A stretch of DNA of 64,000 bases from CAWHNT01 sp963830775. GTDB taxonomy: Bacteria; Pseudomonadota; Alphaproteobacteria; Geminicoccales; Geminicoccaceae. Below are positions 52,152 through 60,529 of this stretch, piece after piece. How positions within the stretch are numbered: the first letter of the stretch is position 1; each line of letters starts with the position of its first letter. The notes below the pieces were generated by a model that saw only the letters and a program-made list of their open reading frames with translations, was not told where the DNA came from and made no database searches. The DNA lies in assembly GCA_963830775.1 (NCBI GenBank), contig CAWHNT010000022.1, positions 124,001-188,000 of the forward strand, given 5' to 3'. A program made the translations under genes and the position numbers.

Positions 52152-53215
52152 GCCGCGTAGTAGGCCTTCACCTCCTGCCAGAGATTGTTCCAGGCCTCGC
52201 GCTGCTCGTCAGGCAGGGGCGCCATCAGGTGCATGGTGCTCAGATGCGCGGGATCGTGGATCCTGCGGTTCAGGTCGTCCGCCGGCAGCCGGCCCATCGC
52301 CGTCTCGCTGGCCGAGGCCGGCGCACCGGCCCTGGTCGCCCACTCGACGTAGAACTCGGGGTCGATCATCCAGTCGACGAACTTCTGCCCCTGCTCCTTC
52401 TTCTCGCTCGTGGCCGGGATCGCCAGGCAATCGAGCCAGCCGATCGCACCCTCCTTCGGCACCACGAAGTCGAGCGGCAGCTTGTAGGTGCGCTGCGAGC
52501 GCACGGCCGCCCCGGACCAGTAGACCGCGAGGTCGAACTCGTTGGCGGCGAAGGCCTTGTTCCACTGGTCCTCGCTGGTCCAGATCAGCTTCACGCCCGG
52601 CTTCATCGCCTTGAGCGCGTCACCGACCTTGGCCAGGTCCGCCGGGTTGGCACTGTCCTGCCCGGTGAGCAGCGCCCCGATCATCACCGCCGTCACCGCA
52701 TCGTCGAAATGCGCCACCCGGCCGGCCCAGGCCGGATCGGAGAGGGCCGCGAAGCTGTCCGGCTTGGTCTTGCCCTGCCGCACCGCCAGCGCGTTCATGC
52801 CCCAGACCCAGGCGACGCCCATGGGCTTGCCGTCGACCGTGAGGTTCGCGTGGTCGCGCAAGGTGGGCGTGAGCCCCGACGCGTGCGGCACGGCGCTGAA
52901 ATCGGCCGGGTCGATCAGCCCCTCGGCCGCCACCTGCGCGATCCGCGCGGTGTTGATGAGGACGACGTCATACGCCCCGGGATTGGTGCGCAGCTTGGTC
53001 ACCATCTCGGCTTCGGCGTTGAAATAGTCGTGGATGACCTCGATCCCGGTCCGCTCCGCGAACGCCTTGACCGCCCAGTCCTCGTCGGTGCCGTAGCCCT
53101 GCCAGTTCAGCACGGTGATGCTGTCGGCTGCCCGCGTGCGCCGCGGCACGCCTGCCAGCAGGGCGGCGGCACCGATCCCGGCCAGAACCTCGCGACGATG
53201 ACCGACCATACGCAT
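52148..53215 (-). CDS. potD: Polyamine-type ABC transporter substrate-binding protein PotD-like
   Basis: 355 residues from ATG 53215, preceded by GGAGGGG. The N-terminus (VGHRREVLAGIGAAALLAGV with RR) is an export signal of possible Tat type. The mature part SITVLNWQGYGTDEDWAVKA fits the PotD/PotF family start (NWxxY), followed by EVIHDYFNAEAEMVTKLRTN and AVYWSGAAVRSQRTYKLPLD. First gene of potD-B-C-A-GH. Ligand unknown: polyamines are the usual substrates, but the attached glycosidase raises other options. Confidence 0.88.
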   Translation of the reverse strand: MRMVGHRREVLAGIGAAALLAGVPRRTRAADSITVLNWQGYGTDEDWAVKAFAERTGIEVIHDYFNAEAEMVTKLRTNPGAYDVVLINTARIAQVAAEGLIDPADFSAVPHASGLTPTLRDHANLTVDGKPMGVAWVWGMNALAVRQGKTKPDSFAALSDPAWAGRVAHFDDAVTAVMIGALLTGQDSANPADLAKVGDALKAMKPGVKLIWTSEDQWNKAFAANEFDLAVYWSGAAVRSQRTYKLPLDFVVPKEGAIGWLDCLAIPATSEKKEQGQKFVDWMIDPEFYVEWATRAGAPASASETAMGRLPADDLNRRIHDPAHLSTMHLMAPLPDEQREAWNNLWQEVKAYYAA

Positions 53216-53421
53216 CCACCCCTCCGACCCGCCAGGCTTTCCGCAAGGATAGGTCCCGGGGCGCCGGCTTGCCAAGGCGGATGACACGGTGGCGGTGGAC
53301 ACACCAAATTCTTGTCTGTACGTTTAATAGATGGACATCGGCTATGATCCAGCCAAGAACGCCTGGACCATGGCGAAGCGTGGCCTCTCCTTTGAGGAGG
53401 TTCCGTTCCTGCAGTGGGATA

Positions 53422-53428
53422 CGGCACT
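53422..53428 (+). repeat. Left copy of 7-bp direct repeat (target duplication)
   Basis: CGGCACT, identical to 54191-54197, at the exact point where the brnT reading frame leaves and rejoins. IS1-family elements make short (typically 8-9 bp) target duplications; the base before each copy differs (A versus G), so an 8-bp duplication with one later mutation is possible. Confidence 0.75.
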
Positions 53429-54190
53429 CGCATAGATAGGAGTTCACTGATCCGGGCACGAAGGCGGAAGAGGACGAACAGCGCAATAAAGGCATCGACA
53501 ATGCGCTTGTCACTGGCGACCACGCAGGAGCGGCGGCGGAGCCGTGCCAGTCAGTGCCGCTGGCGTGAGTGGTAGCGCGCGATGCCGAGGATCTTTACCT
53601 AGACGACGAACAGCTGAACCTGCGGAAACAGCTAGCCATAGGCTGTCAAATCATCAGTGCAGTAGAGACGCGGCTTCGAGAGCTCCACATGTTAGAGTAG
53701 TTCTGATCAAGGTAAAGCCGTTAAGGCCCCCGCAATCCCAGTCAACCACTCGGCCGAAGCGTGATCCCGAGCGTTCCAAATCTAGAGCTTATTCCGCTGT
53801 ATATAGGAAGTGCCTCATCTCATAAAGCTCGAGCACCACGGCGAGGCCCTCAGGCGCCGCTTTCTGGGCAAAGGAATCGGCGAAGAGGGCGATCCAGGCC
53901 ATCACGTTATGGGTTGAGACGCGAGCAGCTTGGCGGTGCAGGTACATCGACAGCGAGCACAGGTCAAGGCGCACTGCGGTGACATTGACCCGCAACGGCA
54001 TCCCGCGGGGCGTGGTGTAGGTGAAGTTCACGCGCAGGCCTTGCAGCGGTAATTCTGCTAGACCCGTCATGAAGACGTGCTAGACGTGCTCCCAGCACCC
54101 GCAGTGCTTGCACAGCAGAACCATCGCGTAGCTAAGCCGTCCGTCCCAACGCCGACCAATATGGGCGATGTACGCTCTCCTAGAACCCTG
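53429..54190 (-). mobile_element. Decayed IS1-family insertion sequence
   Basis: About 762 bp, close to the 768 bp of IS1. Minus-strand remains of an IS1-type transposase, in order from 54140 down: LLCKHCGCWEH (zinc ribbon), MTGL ... GLRVNFTYTTPRGMPLRVNV, AARVSTHNVMAWIALFADSF (helix-turn-helix), EGLAVVLELYEMRHFL (cf. ELDEMWHFL), FGRVVDWDCGG, SRLYCTDDLTAYG, and RQRHWLARLRRRSCVVASDK followed by VDAFIALFVLFRLR. Stops and frame changes interrupt it at several points and the DEMW motif is mutated, so it is dead. The ends share CTAGGAG/ATAGGAG, weak terminal inverted repeats. Confidence 0.82.
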
Positions 54191-54197
54191 CGGCACT
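54191..54197 (+). repeat. Right copy of 7-bp direct repeat (target duplication)
   Basis: CGGCACT, the second copy flanking the IS1-family element; see the left copy at 53422-53428. The brnT frame resumes here (GCA CTT ATC AAG GAG). Confidence 0.75.
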
Positions 54198-54352
54198 TAT
54201 CAAGGAGGATAGTCGTCATGACTACGGCGAGAGACGAATGCAGGCGTTCGTCTACGGCGGAGGCAAGCCCTACGTCGTAGTGTACACGATCCGCGGTGAT
54301 GTCCGGTGGATCATCAGCTTTCGCCGAGCACGCGAGAGCGAGAGGAGACTGT

Positions 54353-54640
54353 ATGAACAGGGGAAGGGTTGATCCGTTCCTGGTCGACGACGACAGCCCG
54401 GAATGGACTGCAGAGGATTTCGCCCGCGCGAGGCCAGTGCATGAGGCCGATCCCGGCATCCTGAAGGCAATGGCGGAGGCGCGTCGCCGCCGCGGTCGGC
54501 CGCCGCTCGAAGCTCCCAAGGTCCGTATGGGCTTTCGCTTGGCGCAGGACGTTGCGGCAGGCATCCGGGCAAGCGGACGCGGCTTCAATGCCCGGGTCGA
54601 GAAGGTCCTGCGGGAGGCGCTGGCACAGGGAAAGCTGTAA
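54353..54640 (+). CDS. brnA: BrnA antitoxin
   Basis: 95 residues from ATG 54353, inside the 3' end of brnT (20-base overlap). The sequence EWTAEDFARARPVHEADPGI followed by RRGRPPLEAPKVRMGFRLAQ is the BrnA pattern, and the C-terminal ribbon-helix-helix (DVAAGIRASGRGFNARVEKV, LREALAQGKL) binds DNA. BrnA neutralises BrnT and represses the operon. The frame is intact, as expected if an antitoxin is kept after its toxin has been disrupted, though no longer needed. Confidence 0.88.
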   Translation: MNRGRVDPFLVDDDSPEWTAEDFARARPVHEADPGILKAMAEARRRRGRPPLEAPKVRMGFRLAQDVAAGIRASGRGFNARVEKVLREALAQGKL

Positions 54641-56038
54641 GCGCACGTCATCGGCTGCATGGCTGCGGGCGAGGCACGCGCTCAGGGTCAGGACTCGGCC
54701 ACCGCGCCTGCCGGCAGGCATCCGCACAGTGATGGCCGTCCTAAGCTCCGCCTCTTCGATCTCCAGCTGCACGTCCCGCGTGCTCCACATGGAAGCTAAG
54801 ATACGGCTCGAAGCGTACCCTCCCTCCCGCAAGCGGTGTTCAGCATGGTGCGCAGCCGGCTTTGGCTCGTGTATGTGTGATGTGGCGGTTGAGTGGTGTC
54901 CTGCGGTTTATTGTTTGTGTTGTAGATGGTGAGTTTGAGAGTGATATGAAGTACGACGAACCGGGAGCTCGTCAAGATGGTTGGCCGAGCGCGGCAGTGG
55001 GACGGCTGGGTGTGTCTGTGAGTGCAGTTGTGTTTTGTGTGAGTTGTTGCGGATTTTTGAGAGGGGTGTTTTGAGTTTTTGTGTGAGTTTTTTGGTTTGT
55101 GTGTGTGGTTTTTGTAGGGTTTTTTGTTTGTGGTTGTGTGGTTTTTGTTAGTTAGTTGGGTGAGTTGTTGGTGTTGTTTGGGTTGGTTTTTGTTTAGTTG
55201 TTAGGTTGTTTGTTGTTTTGGTATGTGGTGTTAGTTTGGTTTGTTTGTTTGTTGTGTTTGTGTGATTTGTTGTTTTGGTGTTGTTGGTTTTTTGTTTGTG
55301 TGGACCGCTCGCCTGAATTATGTCCTCCAAGTCCAGTTTCTCGATGAGCGCTCATGCCGGACAGAGGTGATTTCGGAAACGTAACCAGAGACACGCGGAG
55401 GAAGGTGCCGCTCCAGCTGACGGTGTTGCGGATACGAGAGGGCGACGCTTGGAGCGCGCCGGCGGTCCAAGTGACATAGGGCTTTGGCGCGCCGTCAATG
55501 TGCTTGCGAGTTGGTAGTATGTAGAGAGGCGAGAGTTGTGGTGTCGCGCTACGAGATGACGAGAACGAGCAAGGACGTGTCAGTCTCGCCTGGATAGGGC
55601 CGTGTGCCTGACGCTCGCCGCGTGTGCCGGCAGATGAATAGGAGTGATGAGCCTAGTTGGGAGTGGCGCGTTGGTCGTGAGAGGTGTGGGATGGGGTGTG
55701 AGGTATGTGCCGTGTCGGCATGTGGACGAGGGCTTGCAGCGGCGTTCAGCTCGAAGAACGCGGAGCAGAGTGTTGCGGCGGCTTCCTGCGGGGCCCTGGT
55801 TGCCAGTGCGCACGGTACGGTCCAATACAGAGGGCTGGCTAATCGGGCTGCGGACCGATGCAGAGGTTACGGCCATTCCGCCGAAGAGGCTGGTGTAGCC
55901 ATAGGCCGGACGATGCCGGCAAAAATAAAAAATAAAAAAATCGCATCCTGCTTGCAACCGTGACCCGCATCTCTCCCCCTTTGACGCCCCCTCCCCGCCC
56001 GCTATCGTGCGCCCGGCACCGCTTCGAGGACCTGGCCC
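54641..56038. other. Long gene-poor region of abnormal composition
   Basis: About 1.4 kb with no supported gene. 54641-54880 has ordinary base use but no recognisable protein. From about 54880 the plus strand loses C and A and becomes G/T-rich, ending in a stretch without any C. From 55305 to 55915 composition is mixed with many GAG/GTG repeats and no coding signal. 55919-55941 is an A-rich run. Native GC-rich coding sequence returns just before glxB at 56039. Confidence 0.6.
55051..55304 (+). repeat. 254-base G/T-only low-complexity tract
   Basis: By direct reading there is not one C in these 254 bases and only about 15 A; about 94% is G or T. The pattern is irregular (TTTTGTTTGTGG, GTGTGTGG and the like), not a simple tandem repeat. 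It is unlike everything else in this GC-rich window and encodes nothing. A sequencing or assembly artefact is the simplest explanation. Confidence 0.8.
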
Positions 56039-56917
56039 ATGTGCGGCATCGTTGGCCTGTTCACCAAGAGCCCGTCGCTCGAGCGGCGGCTTGGCGAGCA
56101 CGTCGCCGCGATGCTGGTCGAGCTCAGCGAGCGCGGCCCCGACAGCGCCGGCCTCGCCGTCTACCGGCGGCCGGCGGCCGCGGGCTTCAGCAAGCTGGTG
56201 CTCTTCCACCCCGACGAGGCTTTCGACTGGGCGGGCCTTGCGGCTGAGCTGGATGCCGAGCTCGAGCAGCGCGCCACCCACGCCATCCTCACCACCCGCC
56301 TGAGCCTCGATCACGTCCGCGAGCACCTGGCCGCGCACCCGGGCCTGCGCCTGATGTCGGCGGGCCAGTCGATCGAGATCTTCAAGGAGAAGGGCCTGCC
56401 CGCCGACGTGGTCCGCCGCTTCGACCTCAAGGATATCGCCGGCAGCCATGCCATCGGCCACACCCGCATGGCGACCGAGAGTGCGGTCACCACCGAGCAC
56501 AGCCATCCCTTCTCCACCGGCCTCGACTTGTGCCTCGTCCACAACGGCTCGCTCAGCAACCACAACCGCCTGCGCGAGCGCCTGCGCCACGAGGGCATCG
56601 CCTTCCAGACCGACAATGACAGCGAGGTGGCGGCCGGCTACCTCACCTGGCGCATGGGCCAGGGGGCCAGCCTGCACGAGGCGCTGGAAGCAGCGCTTCA
56701 CGACCTCGACGGCTTCTACACCTTCTGCGTCGGCACGGCCGACGGCTTCGCGGTCTTACGCGATCCCATCGCCTGCAAGCACGCCGTGCTGGCCGAGACC
56801 GAGGACTGGGTCGCGATGGCGACCGAGTACCGCGCCATCGCCCGCCTGCCCGGGGCCGACAAGGCCCGGATCTGGGAGCCGGCCCCGGCCCAGGTCTATA
56901 GCTGGACGCGCCACTAG
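56039..56917 (+). CDS. glxB: GlxB/MgsA-like class II glutamine amidotransferase
   Basis: 292 residues starting MCGIVGLFTKSP, so Cys2 becomes the N-terminal nucleophile after Met removal. Ntn-type glutaminase of the glutamate synthase/GlxB kind: ERGPDSAGLAVYRRPAAAGF, GHTRMATESAVTTEHSHPFS, CLVHNGSLSNHNRLRERLRH, FQTDNDSEVAAGYLTWRMGQ. It should release ammonia from glutamine for a partner enzyme. First gene of a glxBCD set; glxC follows with no gap. N-methylglutamate synthase MgsA is a near relative and cannot be separated by sequence alone. Confidence 0.88.
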   Translation: MCGIVGLFTKSPSLERRLGEHVAAMLVELSERGPDSAGLAVYRRPAAAGFSKLVLFHPDEAFDWAGLAAELDAELEQRATHAILTTRLSLDHVREHLAAHPGLRLMSAGQSIEIFKEKGLPADVVRRFDLKDIAGSHAIGHTRMATESAVTTEHSHPFSTGLDLCLVHNGSLSNHNRLRERLRHEGIAFQTDNDSEVAAGYLTWRMGQGASLHEALEAALHDLDGFYTFCVGTADGFAVLRDPIACKHAVLAETEDWVAMATEYRAIARLPGADKARIWEPAPAQVYSWTRH

Positions 56918-57601
56918 GTGATCGAGCTCGACCTTGCGGAAACGGGCCTCCGCACCCTCAATGCCCGCCTCCAGTCCCTGCGCCCCGACAGCAACGAGCG
57001 CGCCTTCCGCATCCTCAACCCGATGGGCGCCCACGCCATCGCCGTCGGCCTCACCTTGCCGGTCGAGGTCCTGATCGAGGGCCATGTCGGCTTCTACTGC
57101 GGTGGCATGAACCAGGAGGCCGTGCTCACCATCGACGGCCATGCCGGCCCCGCCGTCGCCGAGAACATGATGTCCGGCACCGTCCGCGTGCGCGGCAACT
57201 GCTCGCAAGGTGCCGGTGCTTCCGGCCGAGGCGGCCTCCTCGTCATCGAGGGCGACGCCTCTTCCCGCTGCGGCATCTCGATGAAGGGCATCGACATCGT
57301 CGTCCGGGGCTCGGTCGGCCACATGAGCGCCTTCATGGCCCAGCGCGGCACCCTCGTCGTCTGCGGCGACGCCGGCCCCGACCTCGGCTCCTCGATCTAC
57401 GAGGCCCGGCTCTATGTGCGGGGGAAGGTCGAGAGCCTGGGGGCGGACTGCGTCGAGAAGCCGATGCGAGAGGAGCACCTGGACCAGCTGGGCCTGCTGC
57501 TGGTAGCAGCGGAGATCGACGCCGACCCGGCGGGGTTCCGCCGTTACGGGAGTGCCCGGCGGCTGTACAACTTCCACGTGGATCACGCCGGGAGCTATTA
57601 G
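56918..57601 (+). CDS. glxC: GlxC/MgsB-like GXGXG-domain protein
   Basis: 227 residues from GTG 56918, directly after the glxB stop. It corresponds to the GltB C-terminal beta-helix (GXGXG) domain: GHVGFYCGGMNQEAVLTIDG, GNCSQGAGASGRGGLLVIEG, GTLVVCGDAGPDLGSSIYEA. It is a structural partner of GlxB and GlxD. The last 244 bases are repeated, with about 27 differences by eye, at 60286-60529 just before glxD. A TIR-type gene follows instead of glxD, so the operon is interrupted here. Confidence 0.88.
   Translation: MIELDLAETGLRTLNARLQSLRPDSNERAFRILNPMGAHAIAVGLTLPVEVLIEGHVGFYCGGMNQEAVLTIDGHAGPAVAENMMSGTVRVRGNCSQGAGASGRGGLLVIEGDASSRCGISMKGIDIVVRGSVGHMSAFMAQRGTLVVCGDAGPDLGSSIYEARLYVRGKVESLGADCVEKPMREEHLDQLGLLLVAAEIDADPAGFRRYGSARRLYNFHVDHAGSY
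57358..57601 (+). repeat. glxC 3'-end repeat, copy 1 (inside complete glxC)
   Basis: 244 bases, collinear without gaps with 60286-60529. The first 50 or so bases are identical, then differences accumulate, mostly at third codon positions; the encoded 80 residues differ at about five places. Divergence is too large for a recent duplication. Confidence 0.9.
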
Positions 57602-57711
57602 GCAGGAGCCTGCTTCGGTCCTTGCCGGCTCTCGCCGCACGCCGATAGTGCGGCAACGTTGATGCCCACCCTCAGCAACGATGAACCGACGACCGGTTGG
57701 TGGGTAGCGCT

Positions 57712-60175
57712 ATGGCGGATCAGGAGCAGAGCAGGCAGGAGCGCGGCGGGATCCGCGACTTCTTCGTGAGCTTCACCGACGCAGACCGCGCCTGGGCCGA
57801 ATGGATCGCCTGGACGCTGGAGGAAGCGAAGTACTCGGTCTGGTTTCAGCACTGGGACTTCCGCGGCAACTTCATCGAGCAGATGGACGTGCGCATCGTC
57901 AGGCCAACGCACGCTCATCGTCTGTCCGACGCCTTTCTGAAATCGGGCTTTGCTCTGTCCGAGTGGTCGGCGCGACTGGCGCAGGACCGCTGGACGAGGA
58001 CGCGCTCGTGCCGGCCAAGGTCGCTTCCGTTACGGACGAGACCATACTTCGCCCCTTCATTTATGCCGACTGGCCGGCTGTGATGAAGCTGTTGCACGTG
58101 CGCGGCTGCTGGACCGGGTTAAAAGAGCGGTAGATGCCGGCTACCGCGCCAAGCCCGAGACGCAGCGGAGCTTTCCCGGCGACGGGCAGCCGGGAGATCA
58201 CCAACAGACCAGCTACCCCCTCGCCCGCCACAACCTCCAGCGCGCCAATCCGGACTTCGTCGGCGCGGAGCGTCCTTGCGGAGCTTCATCGCCTTCTCAC
58301 CAGCAGTGAGACCCCGCCGTCATCACCAGGCCATCGTCGGGCTTGGCGGCATCGGCAAGACGCAGACCGCACTCGCCTACGCCATCATCACCTGACCGAC
58401 TACGGCTGATCTGGTGGCTGCGCGCGCGAGACTCGAGGCGCTTGAGGCAGACTATGAGGGCCTGGCGCAGCCCTTGGGCTTGAACGCCACCGAGCTTAGC
58501 CAGGCACAATTGCTGCAGACCACTCGGGAGACCTTGCAGCAGGTCGATGGCTGGCTGCTCGTGTTCGACAATGTTGACGCGGACCCGAGACTGCCGCGCT
58601 CCTATCTGCCCGCAACCGTCGGCCATGCCTGATCACCTCGCGTCGGACGGATTGGCATGGCTTGGCGCGCGAGCTGAAGTTGGAACTGATGACGGAGGAC
58701 GAGGCGCTCCTGGTGCTGACAAGCGGCGCTGACCCCGCCGCCATGACCCCACCGAGGCTGCAGAGGCCAAGGCGCTGGCGCGGGAGCTGGGATACTTGCC
58801 GTTGGCGCTCGCTCAGGCTGCTGCCTACACGCGCGAGACCGGCGAGACTTTGCAGGCTACCGCGAGCTGCTCGGACGAGCGGGGCCGAGATGCTTGCTGA
58901 GGCCGAGTGCATGGCGATTACCCCGCTTCGGTCGCTCGCGCCTGGGACGTCTCGATTGCTGCCGCGGAAAAGGAGTGCGAAGCGGCGCGGCCGCTGCTGG
59001 AGCTGCTCGCCTGCTTCGCCCCGGAAGCGTTGCCGCGTTCCGTGCTCGATGGTGCGGCATCGCCCGCAGCCTTGGGCAGCAAGCTGACTCGAAACCGAGC
59101 CATCGCCGCGCTCGCCCGCTTAGCCTGATCACCACGAGGCGGGGAACCTGACCGTTCATCGGATGGTCCAGGCGGTCACCCGCGCGGCGCTCGACGAGCC
59201 TGCGATAGGGGCCCGCACGGAAGCGGCGGTCGCACTCGTCGCCGCCTCCATTCCGTTCAACGCGGATTATCCGAGCGAGTGGCCGAAAGTGCAGGCGCTG
59301 TTGCCGCATGCGTTGCTCGCAGCTTCGGAGGCCGAGCGCCTCGAGCTCGGACTGACCTCTGCTGCAACGATCTTGAACCAAACAGCCCTATACTATAGCG
59401 CTCGCGCTGCCTGGACCCAAGCCGAGCCGCTATGCCAGCGTGCCATTGCTATTGGAGAGAAGACCCTAGGCACCGAGCATCCGCGGTTGCCATCCGGCTC
59501 AACACCCTCGCCAACCTCTATTTGACAGCCGGCCGTTACATCGAGGCCGAACCGCTCCTGAAGCGCATGTAGCTATCCACGATAGGAGCCTCGACGCGAG
59601 GCATCCCCACTTCGCCGCGGGCCCACAAAGAGAAGCACAAACAGCGCGCAGACGACATAGCGAGAAAAAACGGTCCCGACCAAAAGGCCACGCCGCCCGG
59701 CAAAAACCTCGCCAGCCTCTACAAGGACACCGGCCGCTACGCCGAGGCCGAGCCGCTCTTCCAGCGCGCCATCGCCATCGACGAGAAGACCCTCGAACCC
59801 GACAACCCCGAGCCTCGCCAAGGGACCTCAACAACCTCGCCGAGCCTCTACCGGGACACCGGCCGCTACGCCGAGGCCGAGCCGCTCTATCCAGCGCGCC
59901 ATCGCCATCGGCGAGAAGACCCTCGGACCCGACCACCCCGAGCCTCGCCACCGACCTCAACAACCTCGCCAGCCTCTACCAGGACACCGGCCGCTACGCC
60001 GAGGCCGAGCCGCTCTTCCAGCGCACGCATGGCGATCTTCGAGAACTCCCTCCCGCCGAACCACCCAAACCTGCGCATTGTACACAACAACTACGCCACC
60101 CTCCTCAATCAGCTCGAGCGACACGATGAAGCGGTCGCACTACGCGCGAAAGCCAGCGCGGCCGTGGAGAAGTAG
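57712..60175 (+). pseudogene. TIR / NB-ARC / TPR protein (broken STAND-type defence gene)
   Basis: Many frames together give one architecture. TIR domain: 57712-58080 (RDFFVSFTDADRAWAEWIAW, SDAFLKSGFALSEWSARLAQ, DETILRPFIYADWPAVMK). NB-ARC/P-loop: about 58318-58640 (AIVGLGGIGKTQTALAYAII; Walker B WLLVFDNVD), then LGYLPLALAQAAAYTRETGE-like sequence near 58790. TPR repeats: about 59370-60175 (TGRYAEAEPLFQRAIAIDEK units). At least ten stops or shifts interrupt it. TIR-STAND proteins sense phage and destroy NAD+. Whether the breaks are decay or sequence errors is open; it lies between two copies of the glxC 3' end. Confidence 0.8.
59695..60120 (+). repeat. TPR-coding tandem repeats
   Basis: Three to four copies of a 126-base (42-codon) unit with the core GACACCGGCCGCTACGCCGA and GCCATCGCCATCGGCGAGAA. 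The encoded pattern (YxDTGRYAEAEPLFQRAIAI, then EKTLGPDHPELATDLNNLAS) is the 42-residue tetratricopeptide repeat of NB-ARC/kinesin-light-chain type. One-base gains sit at nearly every unit boundary. Confidence 0.85.
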
Positions 60176-60285
60176 CGCCTCTGCTGGCTGCGAGCGCCTG
60201 CTTGCCGCTGGTCCAGCGCCGCCTCATAGTCCCGGAAACCTTCGCCCCGGACCTTCTCGCGAGCGCCTGACACCATGGACCGCGA

Positions 60286-60529
60286 CGTCTGCGGCGACGC
60301 CGGCCCCGACCTCGGCTCCTCGATCTACGAGGCCCGCCTCTATGTGCGAGGGAAGATCGAGAGCCTGGGGGCGGACTGCATCGAGAAGCCCATGCGGGAG
60401 GAGCACTTGGACCAGCTGGGCCGGCTGCTGGCAGCAGCGGAGATCGACGCAGACCCCGCCTCTTTCCGCCGCTACGGCAGCGCCCGCCGCCTCTACAACT
60501 TCCACGTCGACCACGCCGGCAGCTACTGA
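60286..60529 (+). pseudogene. glxC 3'-end fragment, copy 2 (next to glxD)
   Basis: 244 bases encoding the last 80 residues of GlxC (CGDAGPDLGSSIYEARLYVR to YNFHVDHAGSY) in an intact frame, opened by a chance ATG at 60275. The TGA overlaps the ATG of glxD, which is the natural glxC-glxD junction, so this fragment is probably the displaced end of the original glxC. The 5' two thirds of the gene are missing here. Confidence 0.88.

Larger units (their letters stand above)
53331..54372 (+). pseudogene. brnT: BrnT toxin gene split by an IS1-family insertion
   Basis: The N-terminal third begins at ATG 53331 (MDIGYDPAKNAWTMAKRGLS, FEEVPFLQWDTAL) and the C-terminal part is at 54191-54372 (KEDSRHDYGERRMQAFVYGG, KPYVVVYTIRGDVRWIISFR, ending EQGKG). 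Joining the halves across the repeated CGGCACT restores one frame: WDTAL-IKEDSRHDYGERR, a normal BrnT of about 93 residues. BrnT is a RelE-like RNase toxin neutralised by BrnA, whose gene overlaps by 20 bases. The insertion must inactivate the toxin. This split gene is my own reconstruction from both frames. Confidence 0.88.

Noticed and set aside
57602..57711. Attachment site or integrase for the TIR cassette
   Set aside because: No recombinase gene or clear core site could be found between the two glxC ends; only the 244-bp repeat supports insertion.
60275..60529. A separate small gene before glxD
   Set aside because: Its start codon is accidental; the sequence is the C-terminal 80 residues of GlxC, so it is a gene fragment.
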